Of a stretch of DNA of 64,000 bases, positions 44,632 through 54,020 are shown one piece after another. The notes beneath the pieces were generated by a model, which was not told where the DNA came from, ran no database searches, and was given only the letters and a program-made list of their open reading frames with translations. Each line of letters starts with the position of its first letter. Positions within the stretch are counted from its first letter, which is position 1. Position numbers and translations under genes: made by a program. The stretch is from the NCBI GenBank assembly GCA_014529385.2, contig CM043962.1:48308598-48372597 (forward strand), written 5' to 3'. This DNA is from Adiantum capillus-veneris (lineage: Eukaryota > Streptophyta > Polypodiopsida > Polypodiales > Pteridaceae).

Positions 44632-46195
44632 GACAAAACAATACCGCCTGCCGATATTTCAGACCGAAAGATGTACAATATTCTTAGAATACCACCTATT
44701 GACAAGGTCAAAGTTCATGAAGTGTCTACACAAATGCATCGATACAGCACCCGTCTCAACATCGAGCAGGACACAACAGAAGACAATAGAAAGATTGGAG
44801 CAGTTACGCCTTGAGATGATGGAGGAACAAATGGCAGATGCCATCAGTGACGCCAACGCTGATGATTTGTCATTGCTGTTTCCCTATTTCCATGTTGGCC
44901 TTCCTGTGTGGGGATGCATTCTGTATTTTCCCTATCACCCCCACGAGATTGCAATTTTAGAGAACCGGACGAGGGAACTCACAGACTCAATCATCAATTG
45001 CTTGCTTTGGTGCATGCTATTCTTTTTTTCACAATAAATTCTTTTAATATATTCAATTTTGTATGACACAAATTTCTTTACAGTTTTGTAGTTTCAAATT
45101 TGCCTTGGAATATGCAAGATGATGTCGCCGTCCTTGACTCGAACCTCTCGGTCGTTTTGACGGCCGAGGATACATCTTTAGTGGAAGTAGTTGACTAGTT
45201 CCACTCAGTGAACATGGAGCAAAATGTTTTTGTTCTGGCTTATCATGAAGGGTACGCAATTTTTTTCATAGTGAAATTATTTTATCTTGAACTCTAATTT
45301 GTTGTGATGACATATGTTTTGCTTATGTTTATTTGTAACAGCGCTCATTGGAGTCTTGTTCTCTTACACCTTGAACGAAACCGGTGCTACCTTGCTAATT
45401 CATCCCATGGATTTCATGGTGAAGTACGTAGGTAAGAGGTTTTGTATTTTGTTCGACATCGCATAGAATTTTGTTAAAAGTTGCTTATGAAATTTAATTG
45501 TATTTTGCGCAGATCTATTCGGAAGCTTGTGTCTGCTCTTGAAGCTTTAACGCAAGAGCAGATATATGAGAATCTTACGATTATTAGCTGCAAAGTCCCC
45601 AAGCATGACGATGCCGACTCTTGTGGATGGAGGGTCTTAATCAATGCAAATTTTTTGTTAGGGGTCATGCTTGATGGAAGTCGTAGAAGTGTAAGCATTT
45701 GACACTCATTTACAGATTTGTATCTTAATAAGTTAGTAGCTATGTTAATAAACATGATGTTCTTAACGCAGGTAAGAAATTTGGCAGATTATTCAAAGGT
45801 TGATGTTTCTTCGTTTAGAAACAGAATGATTGAAAACTTGATCAATTGCGTGACCATGCGTCCAGACGAAGCACGTGATGCTTTTATCCCGCCAGCACCA
45901 AGGCCCACGCCTAGGCCTTCGCCGACAAGATACTCGGTGTCTGCCACACCAACACAAGCATATATCAATATCGCCCCAAATGCCTCCCCAACCCAAGCTC
46001 CCACCAGCTCTCGTCATCAAGAAATAGCTCCAGAACCCTCAAACCCCCCACCCAACACCTCTCCTTCTCATGAAGCAGCTCCAGAGCCCCCAAACCCCCC
46101 ACCCAGCACCTCTCCTACTCATGAAGCAGCTCCAGATCCCCCAAAACCCCAAGCCACCACCTCTCCTCAACCTCAACCAACAGCCCCCACATCAC
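44632..46195 (+). pseudogene. Ulp1/C48-like cysteine protease, spliced, with Pro-rich repeat tail
   Basis: It begins directly after the H3-like stop. Exons: to 45009, 45084-45251, 45342-45431, 45513-45690 and 45772-46195; every GT-AG junction keeps the frame. Ulp1 landmarks are LTDSIINCLL (as in WLxDxxIN), AHWSLVLLHLE (catalytic His), CYLANSSHG (Asn where Asp is usual) and VPKHDDADSCGW (catalytic Cys; the Gln position appears changed). A +1 frameshift near 44800 and a TAG at 45196-45198 break it. The tail has three 17-residue Pro/Glu repeats (unit like HEAAPEPPNPPPSTSPT) and is cut at 46195 by a copia LTR. Such proteases cleave SUMO/ubiquitin-like conjugates and often travel with transposons. 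Confidence 0.7.
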
Positions 46196-46690
46196 TGTAA
46201 AGAAAGAGGATGCAAGAGAGCTACACAAGACAAGCACACACCACAGAGAGATGGAAAGCTTCTTCTTCTTTTCACAGAAAAGAGAGTACAAAATGACTAA
46301 GTGCTAAAATTGAAAAGTAGCACATATGTACATGCAATCAGTAAGTGTGAACTCGATAGAAGCGTACTAGGCTGGCACTATAAGTGTAGTCCAGCTGTAG
46401 AATCACTGGCAGAGATCCTCCGTGTCGGTCACCTAACGCGCCAGTGAGTAAATGTCGTAAGCCACCAAGACCCGTAGTGGATGCCAGCTCAAGATGTAGA
46501 GCTCGACATCTCAACACTCCCCCTTGAGCTCTGCATGTCGTAGAGTCCAAGCATAGTCTGGAAACGTCGAAGCTTCTCAGCTCTGAGGGCCTTGGTAAAG
46601 ATATTCGCTATCTGCTCCTCTCTGCTGACGTAGACCAAGTCAATGTCGCCCGCCAACACTCGCTCTCGATAGTCTTTTACGCCCATTCCG
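46196..46690 (-). mobile_element. Ty1/copia 3' fragment: LTR plus RNase H end
   Basis: On the minus strand 46686-46517 reads the end of copia pol: DIDLVYVSREEQIANIFTKAL is the standard RNase H C-terminal motif, followed by FQTMLGLYDMQSS. A polypurine tract (AGCTCAAGGGGGAG) then leads into an LTR that starts TGTTGAGATG and ends TTTCTTTACA (46516 down to 46196, 321 bp). The fragment is truncated at about 46690, where an unrelated gypsy piece begins. Its insertion removed the 3' end of the Ulp1-like gene; no target duplication can be tested because one end is missing. Confidence 0.85.
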
Positions 46691-46714
46691 AGGACCCCTA
46701 CCTACATACCACAT

Positions 46715-46934
46715 TTATGAAGACCCACCTTCACTTGTAGACCAAGAAGAGCAACTCATCCCTGATAAAATAGTTGACCATGAAACCACCACTACACACA
46801 CTGGAATGGTTTATAACCGTTACCTTTTGACTTTCAAGGGCCACCCTAGAGAGGATGCCAAATGGATGCCTGAAAAGTTTTTTCGCAACTTTCCCGACCT
46901 TCTCCACACTTTCCATCACTCACGGTCCAGTTGA
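46715..46934 (+). pseudogene. Chromodomain end of a Ty3/gypsy chromovirus integrase
   Basis: The frame reads IPDKIVDHE, VYNRYLLTFKGHPREDAKWMP and FFRNFPDLL, the pattern of a chromodomain at an integrase C-terminus (KIVD ... YLVKWKG ... ATWEP ... FPDLL). Aromatic residues of the methyl-lysine cage are only partly kept. It ends at TGA 46932-46934. A polypurine tract at 46972-46982 and an LTR start at 46983 follow. Everything 5' of it is missing. Confidence 0.75.
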
Positions 46935-46982
46935 TTTCTCTATTGAGCAACTGAGGACAGTTGCTATCCCTAGTGGGAGGGA

Positions 46983-47530
46983 TGTTACAAGACTGGGCAC
47001 CCTCTTGTTGTAGTGGTTAGCTGCAATTGGGATAGCTGGGCGTAATGGTTAATTATGTGCTGTCTATTTTACAAATTGAGTTGATGATGATTTTGTAGAG
47101 TGGAATGCGAGGAGTTGATGAAGAGGCGACGGCAATTACTCTTGGCCATTTTATAATTGCACAGTATCTTAGAACATCATTTCAATAAGCCACTATGGCT
47201 CTGTAAATAGTTGTAGTGGGAACTCCCCTTATGGGTCATGCAAGAACTAATGAGCTTCACTCATTTGCAAAAGTAAAGTGGTTGTAAAAGAGGGGCCTCA
47301 ATTTTTGGCACCTTAAACTCAAAGTAATATATTAAATACCAACTCCACAAGAGAGGTGCCCTGGAGTGGAGTTTGGGACTAGATTTAGGCCTTTCTCTTG
47401 CAAATTCTCTTCTCTACTCTCTTAAGCTATGGTTATTTTGCTGTGTACTCTCTAATCTAGTCTCCATCTCTTACACTCTCTTACAAGTTTGTCTATGTCA
47501 ATTCTATGTTTACTGTGTGTGTGTGTGTGT
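46983..47530 (+). repeat. 3' LTR of the chromovirus fragment
   Basis: Starts TGTTACAAGACTGGG right after AGTGGGAGGGA. The right end is not fixed because the 5' LTR is absent; the TG microsatellite near 47514-47536 marks about where similarity to an LTR becomes untestable. Confidence 0.6.
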
Positions 47531-47753
47531 GTGTGTCATAGTCTAGGTGCGTGTGTGTGCTAGGAAATTGGAAGAAGAGGTGGACAGTTTGATGGTGATG
47601 GCTTGAAAGCTTGTGTTGAATATTCTAAGCGGTCGATCTCCCCCTCTTCTCCCAACAATGTTGCCTCAATCTTCTAAGCAAGACAAATTAGGCGGAATCT
47701 AGGAAGATTCTGGGAGTTTTTTTAGGAGAAAAAGGTTGCAGATGATACTCGTC

Positions 47754-47812
<59 letters not shown>

Positions 47813-47948
47813 CGCCAGCCTCGCGATCCTCAAGCGTCGCAGGTGTCAGCGTCTCCGTGCATGGCTGCGGCAGTTGCCAGCGCTCATGACAACATGGCCA
47901 GGAGAATAAGGCACACGCGCAGGTCGGAGCACTCTGCGTTGCAGAACT

Positions 47949-47999
<51 letters not shown>

Positions 48000-48052
48000 T
48001 TTGTCTCCCTGTTTCGCTTGCATGGGAGCATTTCGTCAACGCGTGCAGTTTG

Positions 48053-48150
<98 letters not shown>

Positions 48151-48458
48151 TCACTTGCATGGGAGGACCTCGTCGCGGCGTGGGAGGGTGGAAGAATGCG
48201 CACACAGTGTGTGTGTGTCTCCCTTGCAAGCAGGTGCAGTGCCGACGTGTAGCTCAGACCAACACAGGGGGTCTGGCGGTAGCGCAGAGAGGGGCGGCTG
48301 CAGGAGGGGCGGTTGCAGAGCGAGAGCAGCTCGCTTCTCAGCCACGTCGCGCGTGCAACGCATCCAAGCCAGAGGTCTAATTTGAGACTTAAGCTCAAGG
48401 GGAATCTCTTGGAAAATTAATCAATGACCCAGTGCGGGGACCCAATATACTTAACGTT
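47531..48458. other. Microsatellite-rich spacer, no gene
   Basis: Holds (GA)n at 47759-47811, (TC)n at 47951-47995 and (CT)n at 48057-48146. Two short non-repeat segments after the CT runs are related (TTTCGCTTGCATGGGAG and TTTCACTTGCATGGGAG). Long ORFs here are only translated dinucleotide repeats. Confidence 0.7.
48057..48146. repeat. (CT)n microsatellite, ~90 bp
   Basis: Uninterrupted CT run. Together with the upstream (GA)n at 47759-47811 it forms complementary arms about 245 bp apart on one strand. Confidence 0.95.
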
Positions 48459-49206
48459 TGAAGAAGATGGAGCCTGATTTACCCTTGTAATTTTTTGTGG
48501 TAAAAGCGCACATTTGTAAGGCCCCCATTATGAGGAGAATCCATCGTGCGTGAAGGAAAATCACTCACCGGAAACCAAAATTTTCACGGACAAGAATCAG
48601 GGGCAACTCGCCGGAATATTATGGCCGGACGGCGGCCGAAAAGTGGTCGGAAAACAACCGGTCGCTTGGCCGGTAGTCAATGGCTGATGGCCGGTGGTCG
48701 AAAGTCAATGGCCGGTGGCCGGTGGTCGGAAGTCAATGGCCGGTGGCCGGTGGCCGAATTCAAAAGCGGACTTGTCTTCTCAAGGGCGGCCACACATGGG
48801 CGGATTGGAGGGTCCGATTTGGACTTATTCGCACAAGGGCGGCTACACATAGCTGTCTCTCATAAGAGAGGACAGCCCTTTTGGCGTATAAAAGGAGGCC
48901 ATTTCTACACATATTTCATAGTGTGAAGTTGATGCAACAAGGTGAGTGTGAGGTGGTGAGAGTGAAGCAAGGCGGGAGCTCTATCAAGGGTTTAATCCCT
49001 TTGTAAACTACTTCTTCTTTTGAAGTGCTAAAGCCATTGAGTGGTTGCTTTCCCGTGGACGTAGCCCACATTGGGTGAACCACGTATATCGTGTGAACTC
49101 TCTCTCTCTCTCTCTCTACTCTATAATCTCTTGTGTGTGAAATCTATCTCTCTCCATTAAGTAATCTACTCAAAAAATCTATTTAGCTACGTCTTATTTT
49201 CTAACA
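48459..49206 (+). repeat. 5' LTR of copia element
   Basis: About 748 bp, ending TTTTCTAACA before the primer site; the 5' edge is slightly altered relative to the 3' LTR start TGTTAAGTATGG. It contains clustered GGCCGGTGG-type repeats and a TATA box, TATAAAAGG, at 48887-48895. Confidence 0.88.
48887..48895 (+). promoter_or_regulatory. TATA box of copia LTR
   Basis: TATAAAAGG in the 5' LTR, repeated at 53700-53708 in the 3' LTR; the likely core promoter of the element. Confidence 0.65.
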
Positions 49207-49208
49207 AC

Positions 49209-49220
49209 TGGTATTAGAGC
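49209..49220 (+). other. Primer-binding site, initiator tRNA-Met type
   Basis: TGGTATTAGAGC, one base different from the usual TGGTATCAGAGC, two bases after the 5' LTR. Confidence 0.85.
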
Positions 49221-49270
49221 AAGGTTTGCTCATAGCTAAATTATCTCAAGGAAAGGATTCCTTGAATTGA

Positions 49271-50698
49271 GTGGGAGTTATGGCGGAGGAAGGGAAGCTC
49301 AAGATTGAGAAGTTCAACGGCAAAAACTACCAACATTGGAAGATGCAGATTGAAGACTATCTCTACCAGAAGGACCTCTATTTGCCACTAGGCGGTCTCG
49401 CGAAGAAGCCTACAACAATGGCAGATGAAGCATGGATTGTTCCTGATCGAAAGGCAATGGGAACAATCCAGTTAAGCTTGGCATCAACGGTGGCCTTCAA
49501 TGTTTTGGGGATGAAGACCACAGAGGACTTGATGAAGTCACTTGACGACTTCTACGAGAAACCATCATCATCCAATAAGGTATTTCTTATGAAGCGCTTG
49601 TTCAATCTAAAGATGGCAGAGAATGGTTCAGTTGCAGAACACCTAAATGACTTTAACACAAACATAAGTCAACTTCGATCGGTAAAAATCAATTTCGATG
49701 ACGAAGTGCGAGCTCTCCTTATACTATCATCTCTACCGGATAGTTGGGACAGCCTTGTGATGGCTGTAAATAATTCTATCTCTGGTACAAATACTCTTAA
49801 GTTTGATGATGTTGTGGGTGTTCTCCTAAGCGAGGAAATACGAAGGAGAAGCACAGGAGAATCATCAAGTGTTGCATTGTCAGTGGAAACAAGAGGAAGG
49901 CCTAAGGAGAGGTTCAAAAGCCAAAAGGGTCGTGATCGCTCAAGACGGAGCAAGTCACGCACAAAGCCAGTTCTTGAATGTTGGAACTGCGGCAAGAAGG
50001 GCCACGTCAAGAAGGATTGCTGGTCCAAGAAGAAGAAGGAGACAGAGTCTCAAGACAACAAGCCAACATCGGAGGCCAATGTGGCAGGTAAAGTAGAGCA
50101 AGATGCTCTAATTCTCTCATTAGACAATGTATCTAATTCCTGGATAGTAGATTCCGAGGCTTCATTCCATGCGACACCACACAAGCAACATTTCGAAGAC
50201 TACACCAAAGGTAATTTTGGGTATGTATACTTGGGAGATGATGAAGCTTGTAAGATTGTCGGCAAAGGTACAGTTTCTGTCAAAACTGCTAACGGAAATG
50301 AATGGAAGCTTAAAGATGTTAGGCATGTTCCTTCTCTTCGCAAAAATTTAATCTCTATAGGACAATTGGACGATGAAGGTCACAACATTGCATTCGGAAA
50401 CAAACGGTGGAAGATCTCAAAGGGATCTTTGGTGGTTGCCAAGGGAGAAAAGGTCGGTACACTTTACTTGTGTACTGTTAGCACACAACCTTCAGCTTGT
50501 GCAGCAACTACAGAAGTTGATAGTGCAGTGTGGCACTATCGACTTGGGCATATGAGTGCCAAAGGAATGCAAATCCTTCAAACAAAGAAGCTTCTACCAA
50601 GTTTGAAAGAAGTGGACTTAGAGTTCTGTGAAGATTGTGTTTATGGTAAACAAAAGAGGGTAAAATTTCAAAAATCAGGAAATGAAAGAAAAAATTAA
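49271..50698 (+). pseudogene. gag: Copia gag, protease and integrase zinc domain
   Basis: The 475-codon frame starts with the copia gag region (KFNGKNYQHWKMQIEDYL, UBN2-like helices) and a CCHC knuckle, CWNCGKKGHVKKDCW, near residues 237-251. The protease follows, with DSEASFHATPHK where the active site is normally DSGAS or DTAAS, so the residue after Asp-Ser is Glu and activity is doubtful. The GAG-pre-integrase zinc region (WHYRLGHMSAKGMQIL ... CEDCVYGKQ) has its His and Cys pairs. The frame is lost at an A-rich run near 50690; the following frame overlaps by 17 nt. Confidence 0.88.
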
Positions 50699-51659
50699 AA
50701 AACTTGAGTTGGTTCATTCTGATGTTTGGAGTCCTGCAAGTACACCATCACTTGGTGGCTCATTGTACTATGTAACATTCATAGACGATGCGACTAGAAA
50801 AACATGGGTTTATGTCATGAAGAATAAATCCGATGTATTTTCCATATTTCAAAGGTGGAAAGCCTTTGTGGAGAATGAAACAGGTACCAAGGTTAAATGC
50901 CTCAGATCCGACAATGGAGGCGAATATTGCAGCCAAGCTTTTGAAAGCTTTTGTGCTAGCAATGGCATTCGGAGGCAAAGGACAACCCCAAGGACACCTC
51001 AAATAAATGGGATTTCGGAAAGGATGAACATGACAATCATGGAACGAGCACGAAGCATGTGGCTACATGCAGGCCTACCGCTTGAGCTTTGGGCGGAAGC
51101 TGTAAGTACGTCTGTGTACTTAATCAATCGGTCACCCTCAACGGCATTGGATGGGGGAGTTCCAGAAGAGGCATGGACAGGTAAACCGGTGAATTATGCA
51201 TTTCTCAAAGTGTTTGGGTGTGAGGCTTTCATGCACATAGATAGAAGCCTAAGATCAAAGCTAGATGCAAAGTCCAAAAAGTGTTTCTTCATTGGCTATG
51301 GAGAAGGAGACTTTGGGTATCGCCTATGGAATCCTGAAGATGGTAAAATCTTAAGGAGTAGGGATGTAATTTTTAACAAACAAAATATGTACAAAGATTA
51401 CTTGGAAAGAAAACAAACAAAAGAAACAGGTGATGAGTACATGGAGCTTGAGGACGGTGAAGACTCAAGGACTGCAAACGGTGACAATGTGCAACAACGT
51501 CAACCAAATGAGGAGCCTCAACCTATTCCCCGAAGATCTACAAGAGCAAGTAGACCTCAAGAAAGGTTTGTTCCTTTCTTCAACCATCTCTTGATCTCAG
51601 ATTCTGGAGAGCCAGAATCATACGAAGAAGCTATGCAACATGAATCCAAAGAAGAATGA
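50682..51659 (+). pseudogene. pol: Copia integrase core
   Basis: Continues the polyprotein after the frameshift. Catalytic residues are visible in LELVHSDVWSP (Asp), CLRSDNGGEY (Asp) and PQINGISERMNMTIMERAR (Glu, in the position of NGVAER). The C-terminal part has YLINRSPSTALDGGVPEEAW, VFGCEAFMHI and FIGYGEGDFGYRLWNP, standard copia integrase features, then an acidic linker ending at TGA 51657-51659. RT continues in the same frame, so the TGA probably replaces a Trp codon. Confidence 0.9.
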
Positions 51660-53162
51660 ACGAAGAGCATGCAAGTGGAGATGGACTCACTACATCGCAA
51701 CCAAACATGGGAGTTGGTTGAGTTGCCTAAAGTTAAGCGGGCACTTCAAAACAAATGGGTGTACAAGCTGAAGGAAGAAGAAGGTGGGAAGAAAAGGTAC
51801 AAGTCTAGGCTTGTGGTAAAAGGTTTTTCTCAAAAGAAAGGTATTGACTTCAATGAAATATTTTCTCATGTTGTAAAAATGAACTCAATTAGGCTTGTCT
51901 TAAGCCTTGTGGCTGCTCATGATCTAAATCTCGAGCAAATGGATGTAAATATGGCATTCCCTCACGGTGACTTAGAGGAGGAAATCTACATGCTTCAACC
52001 AAAGGGGTATGAAGTAAAAGGTAAGGAGAAAATGGTTTGCAGATTAAAGAAGAGTTTGTATGGTTTAAAGCAAGCATCAAGACAATGGTACTTGAAGTTT
52101 GATCGATGGATGTTGGATCATGGATTCACAAGATGCAACTCGGATCACTGCGTCTACACGAAGAATTTGGGAGATGGGAAATTCATCATCCTAATGTTGT
52201 ATGTTGATGACATGTTGATTGCAAGTGCTAACATGCAGGACATCAAAGACCTAAAAGAGGAGTTGTCTAAATCTTTTTCAATGAAAGATTTAGGTGCTGC
52301 AAAGAGGATACTTGGTATGAAAATATCAAGGGACAGGACGAAGAAGACAATAAAGCTATCTCAAGAAGATTACATCAAGAAGGTACTAGAAAGGTTTGCA
52401 ATGCAAAATGCAAAACCAGTTTCTACACCTTTGGCTGGTCATTTTAAACTAACGAAGGATATGTGTCCAAAGACACAAGAGGAGATAGCCTATATGTCTA
52501 AAGTTCCATATGCTACAGCGGTAGGTTCTCTAATGTATGCTATGGTCTGGACAAGGCCAGACATTGCATATGCAGTGGGAGTTGTGAGTAGGTTCATGGA
52601 CAACCCAGGTAAAGAGCATTGGCAAGCTGTGAAGTGGATACTTAGGTATCTAAAAGGGACAACAACAAATGCTTTGTATTTTGGAGGAACTGATATTTTT
52701 CTAGAAGGGTATGCTGATGCAGATATGGCAGGTGACAAAGATACTCGAAGGAGCACTACTGGCTATGTGTTCACGGTTGGAGGCACAGCAGTAAGCTGGG
52801 CTTCAAAGCTGCAGAAAGTGGTTTCACTTTCTACCACGGAAGCAGAGTATGTAGCAATGACGGAGGCAAGCAAAGAAATTCTGTGGCTTCACAGATTCTT
52901 AGAAGATCTTGGATTCAAACAAGACAATTGTGTCTTGTACACTAATAGCCAAAGCGCTATCCATCTTGCGAAGAACTTAGCCTTTCATTCAAGGACAAAG
53001 CACATTGAGGTGAGATATCAATTCATACGCACTCTTTTGGAAGAGGGAAAGCTAAAGCTAGGAAAGGTGCATACAAGTGAAAATCCTGCAGACATGTTTA
53101 CAAAGGTGGTCAACAAGGAGAAGTTGAGTTTTTGCTCATCTTCAATCGGCATTCAAGGATAA
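51660..53162 (+). pseudogene. pol: Copia reverse transcriptase and RNase H
   Basis: RT motifs: NQTWELVELPKVKRALQNKWVYK, QMDVNMAFPHGDL (first catalytic Asp; the usual K-T-A-F is N-M-A-F), SLYGLKQASRQWY and YVDDMLIAS (catalytic Asp pair). RNase H: EGYADADMAGD (Asp), STTEAEYVAM (Glu), LYTNSQSAIHLAKN (Asn where Asp is usual), HIEVRYQFIR, and the ending VHTSENPADMFTK. The frame is otherwise continuous to TAA 53160-53162 and lies in frame with the integrase segment before the TGA. One RNase H catalytic position may be lost. Confidence 0.9.
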
Positions 53163-53211
53163 GAAGCCAAAATGGAAAGCAGTCACAGGTTTGGTTTGGA
53201 GATCAGTCTCC

Positions 53212-53222
53212 AAGTGGGAGAT
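53212..53222 (+). other. Polypurine tract of copia element
   Basis: AAGTGGGAGAT directly before the 3' LTR start TGTTAAGT. Confidence 0.8.
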
Positions 53223-54020
53223 TGTTAAGTATGGAGCCTGATTTACCCTTGTAATTTTCTGTGGTAAAAGCGCACATTTGTAAGGCCCCCATTATGAGGA
53301 GAAGCCATCGTGCGTGAAGGAAAATCACTCACCGGAAACCAAAATTTTCACGGACAAGAATCAGGGGCAACTTTAGAGGCCTTGGGGACGGAGGCCCCCG
53401 AGACTTTTGTTTTTCGCCGGAATATTATGGCCGGACGGCGGCCGAAAAGTGGTCGAAAAACAACCGGTCGGTTGGCCAGTGGCCGGTAGTCAATGGCCGA
53501 TGGCCGGTGGTTGGAAGTCAATGGCCGGTGGCTGGTGGTCGGAAGTCAATGGCCGATGGCCGGTGGCCGAATTCAAAAGAGGACTTGTCTTCTCAAGGGA
53601 GGCCACACATGGGCGGATTGGAGGGTCCGATTTGGACTTATTCACACAAGGGCGGCTACACATGGCTGTCTCTCATAAGAGAGGGCATCCCTTTTGGCGT
53701 ATAAAAGGAGTCCATTTCTACACACATTTCATAGTGTGAAGTTGATGCAACAAGGTGAGTGTGAGGTGGTGAGAGTGAAGCAAGGCGGGAGCTCTATCAA
53801 GGGTTTAATCCCTTTGTAAACTACTTCTTCTTTTGAAGTGCTAAAGCCATTGAGTGATTGCTTTCCCGTGGACGTAGCCCACATTGGGTGAACCATGTAT
53901 ATCGTGTGTACTCTTCTCTCTCTCTCTCTCTACTCTATAATCTCTTGTGTGTGAAATCTATCTCTCTCCATTAAGTAATCTACTCAAAAAATCTATTTAG
54001 CTACGTCTTATTTTCTAACA
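53223..54020 (+). repeat. 3' LTR of copia element
   Basis: About 798 bp, TGTTAAGTATGG to TTTTCTAACA. Differs from the 5' LTR mainly by a 42-bp insert at 53373-53414 and changes in the GGCCGGTGG repeat area. Confidence 0.9.

Larger units (their letters stand above)
38741..46195. mobile_element. Element K: candidate DNA transposon with transposase, charged protein, H3-like ORF and Ulp1-like protease
   Basis: Four coding regions lie together: a spliced transposase-like gene (+), a spliced gene for a charged protein (-), and downstream of a shared promoter a histone H3-like ORF followed by a spliced Ulp1-like protease gene (+). Ulp1 proteases are known companions of KDZ-type (Kyakuja/Dileera/Zisupton) transposases, which supports one element. 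A related transposase begins at 63729. The right end is cut by a copia LTR at 46196, and I could not find terminal inverted repeats, so element limits and unity are inference. All four genes carry stops or frameshifts. Confidence 0.55.
48459..54020 (+). mobile_element. Tnt1/Tork-like Ty1/copia retrotransposon with both LTRs
   Basis: Order: 5' LTR (48459-49206), initiator-Met-type primer site, gag-protease-integrase-RT-RNase H, polypurine tract, 3' LTR (53223-54020). Integrase before RT identifies Ty1/copia, and gag and integrase motifs resemble tobacco Tnt1. Three lesions are visible: a frameshift at an A-run near 50690, a TGA at 51657-51659 and a Gly-to-Glu change in the protease site. LTRs are similar except for a 42-bp insert in the 3' copy. 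No target duplication was recognised. It is a fairly recent but defective copy. Confidence 0.92.

Noticed and set aside
44628-44662. A 35-nt intron after the H3-like fold
   Set aside because: It is too short for a plant intron and leads to a stop in the next exon; direct in-frame reading continues better.
45793-46020. Minus-strand ORFs opposite the Ulp1-like tail
   Set aside because: Shadows of the Pro-rich coding repeat on the plus strand.
46983-47530. Host gene downstream of the chromodomain
   Set aside because: A polypurine tract and TG start show this is LTR sequence; no ORF is supported.
47843-48398. Long ORFs encoding poly-Ser-Leu or poly-Arg-Glu
   Set aside because: They are translations of CT/GA dinucleotide repeats in several frames.
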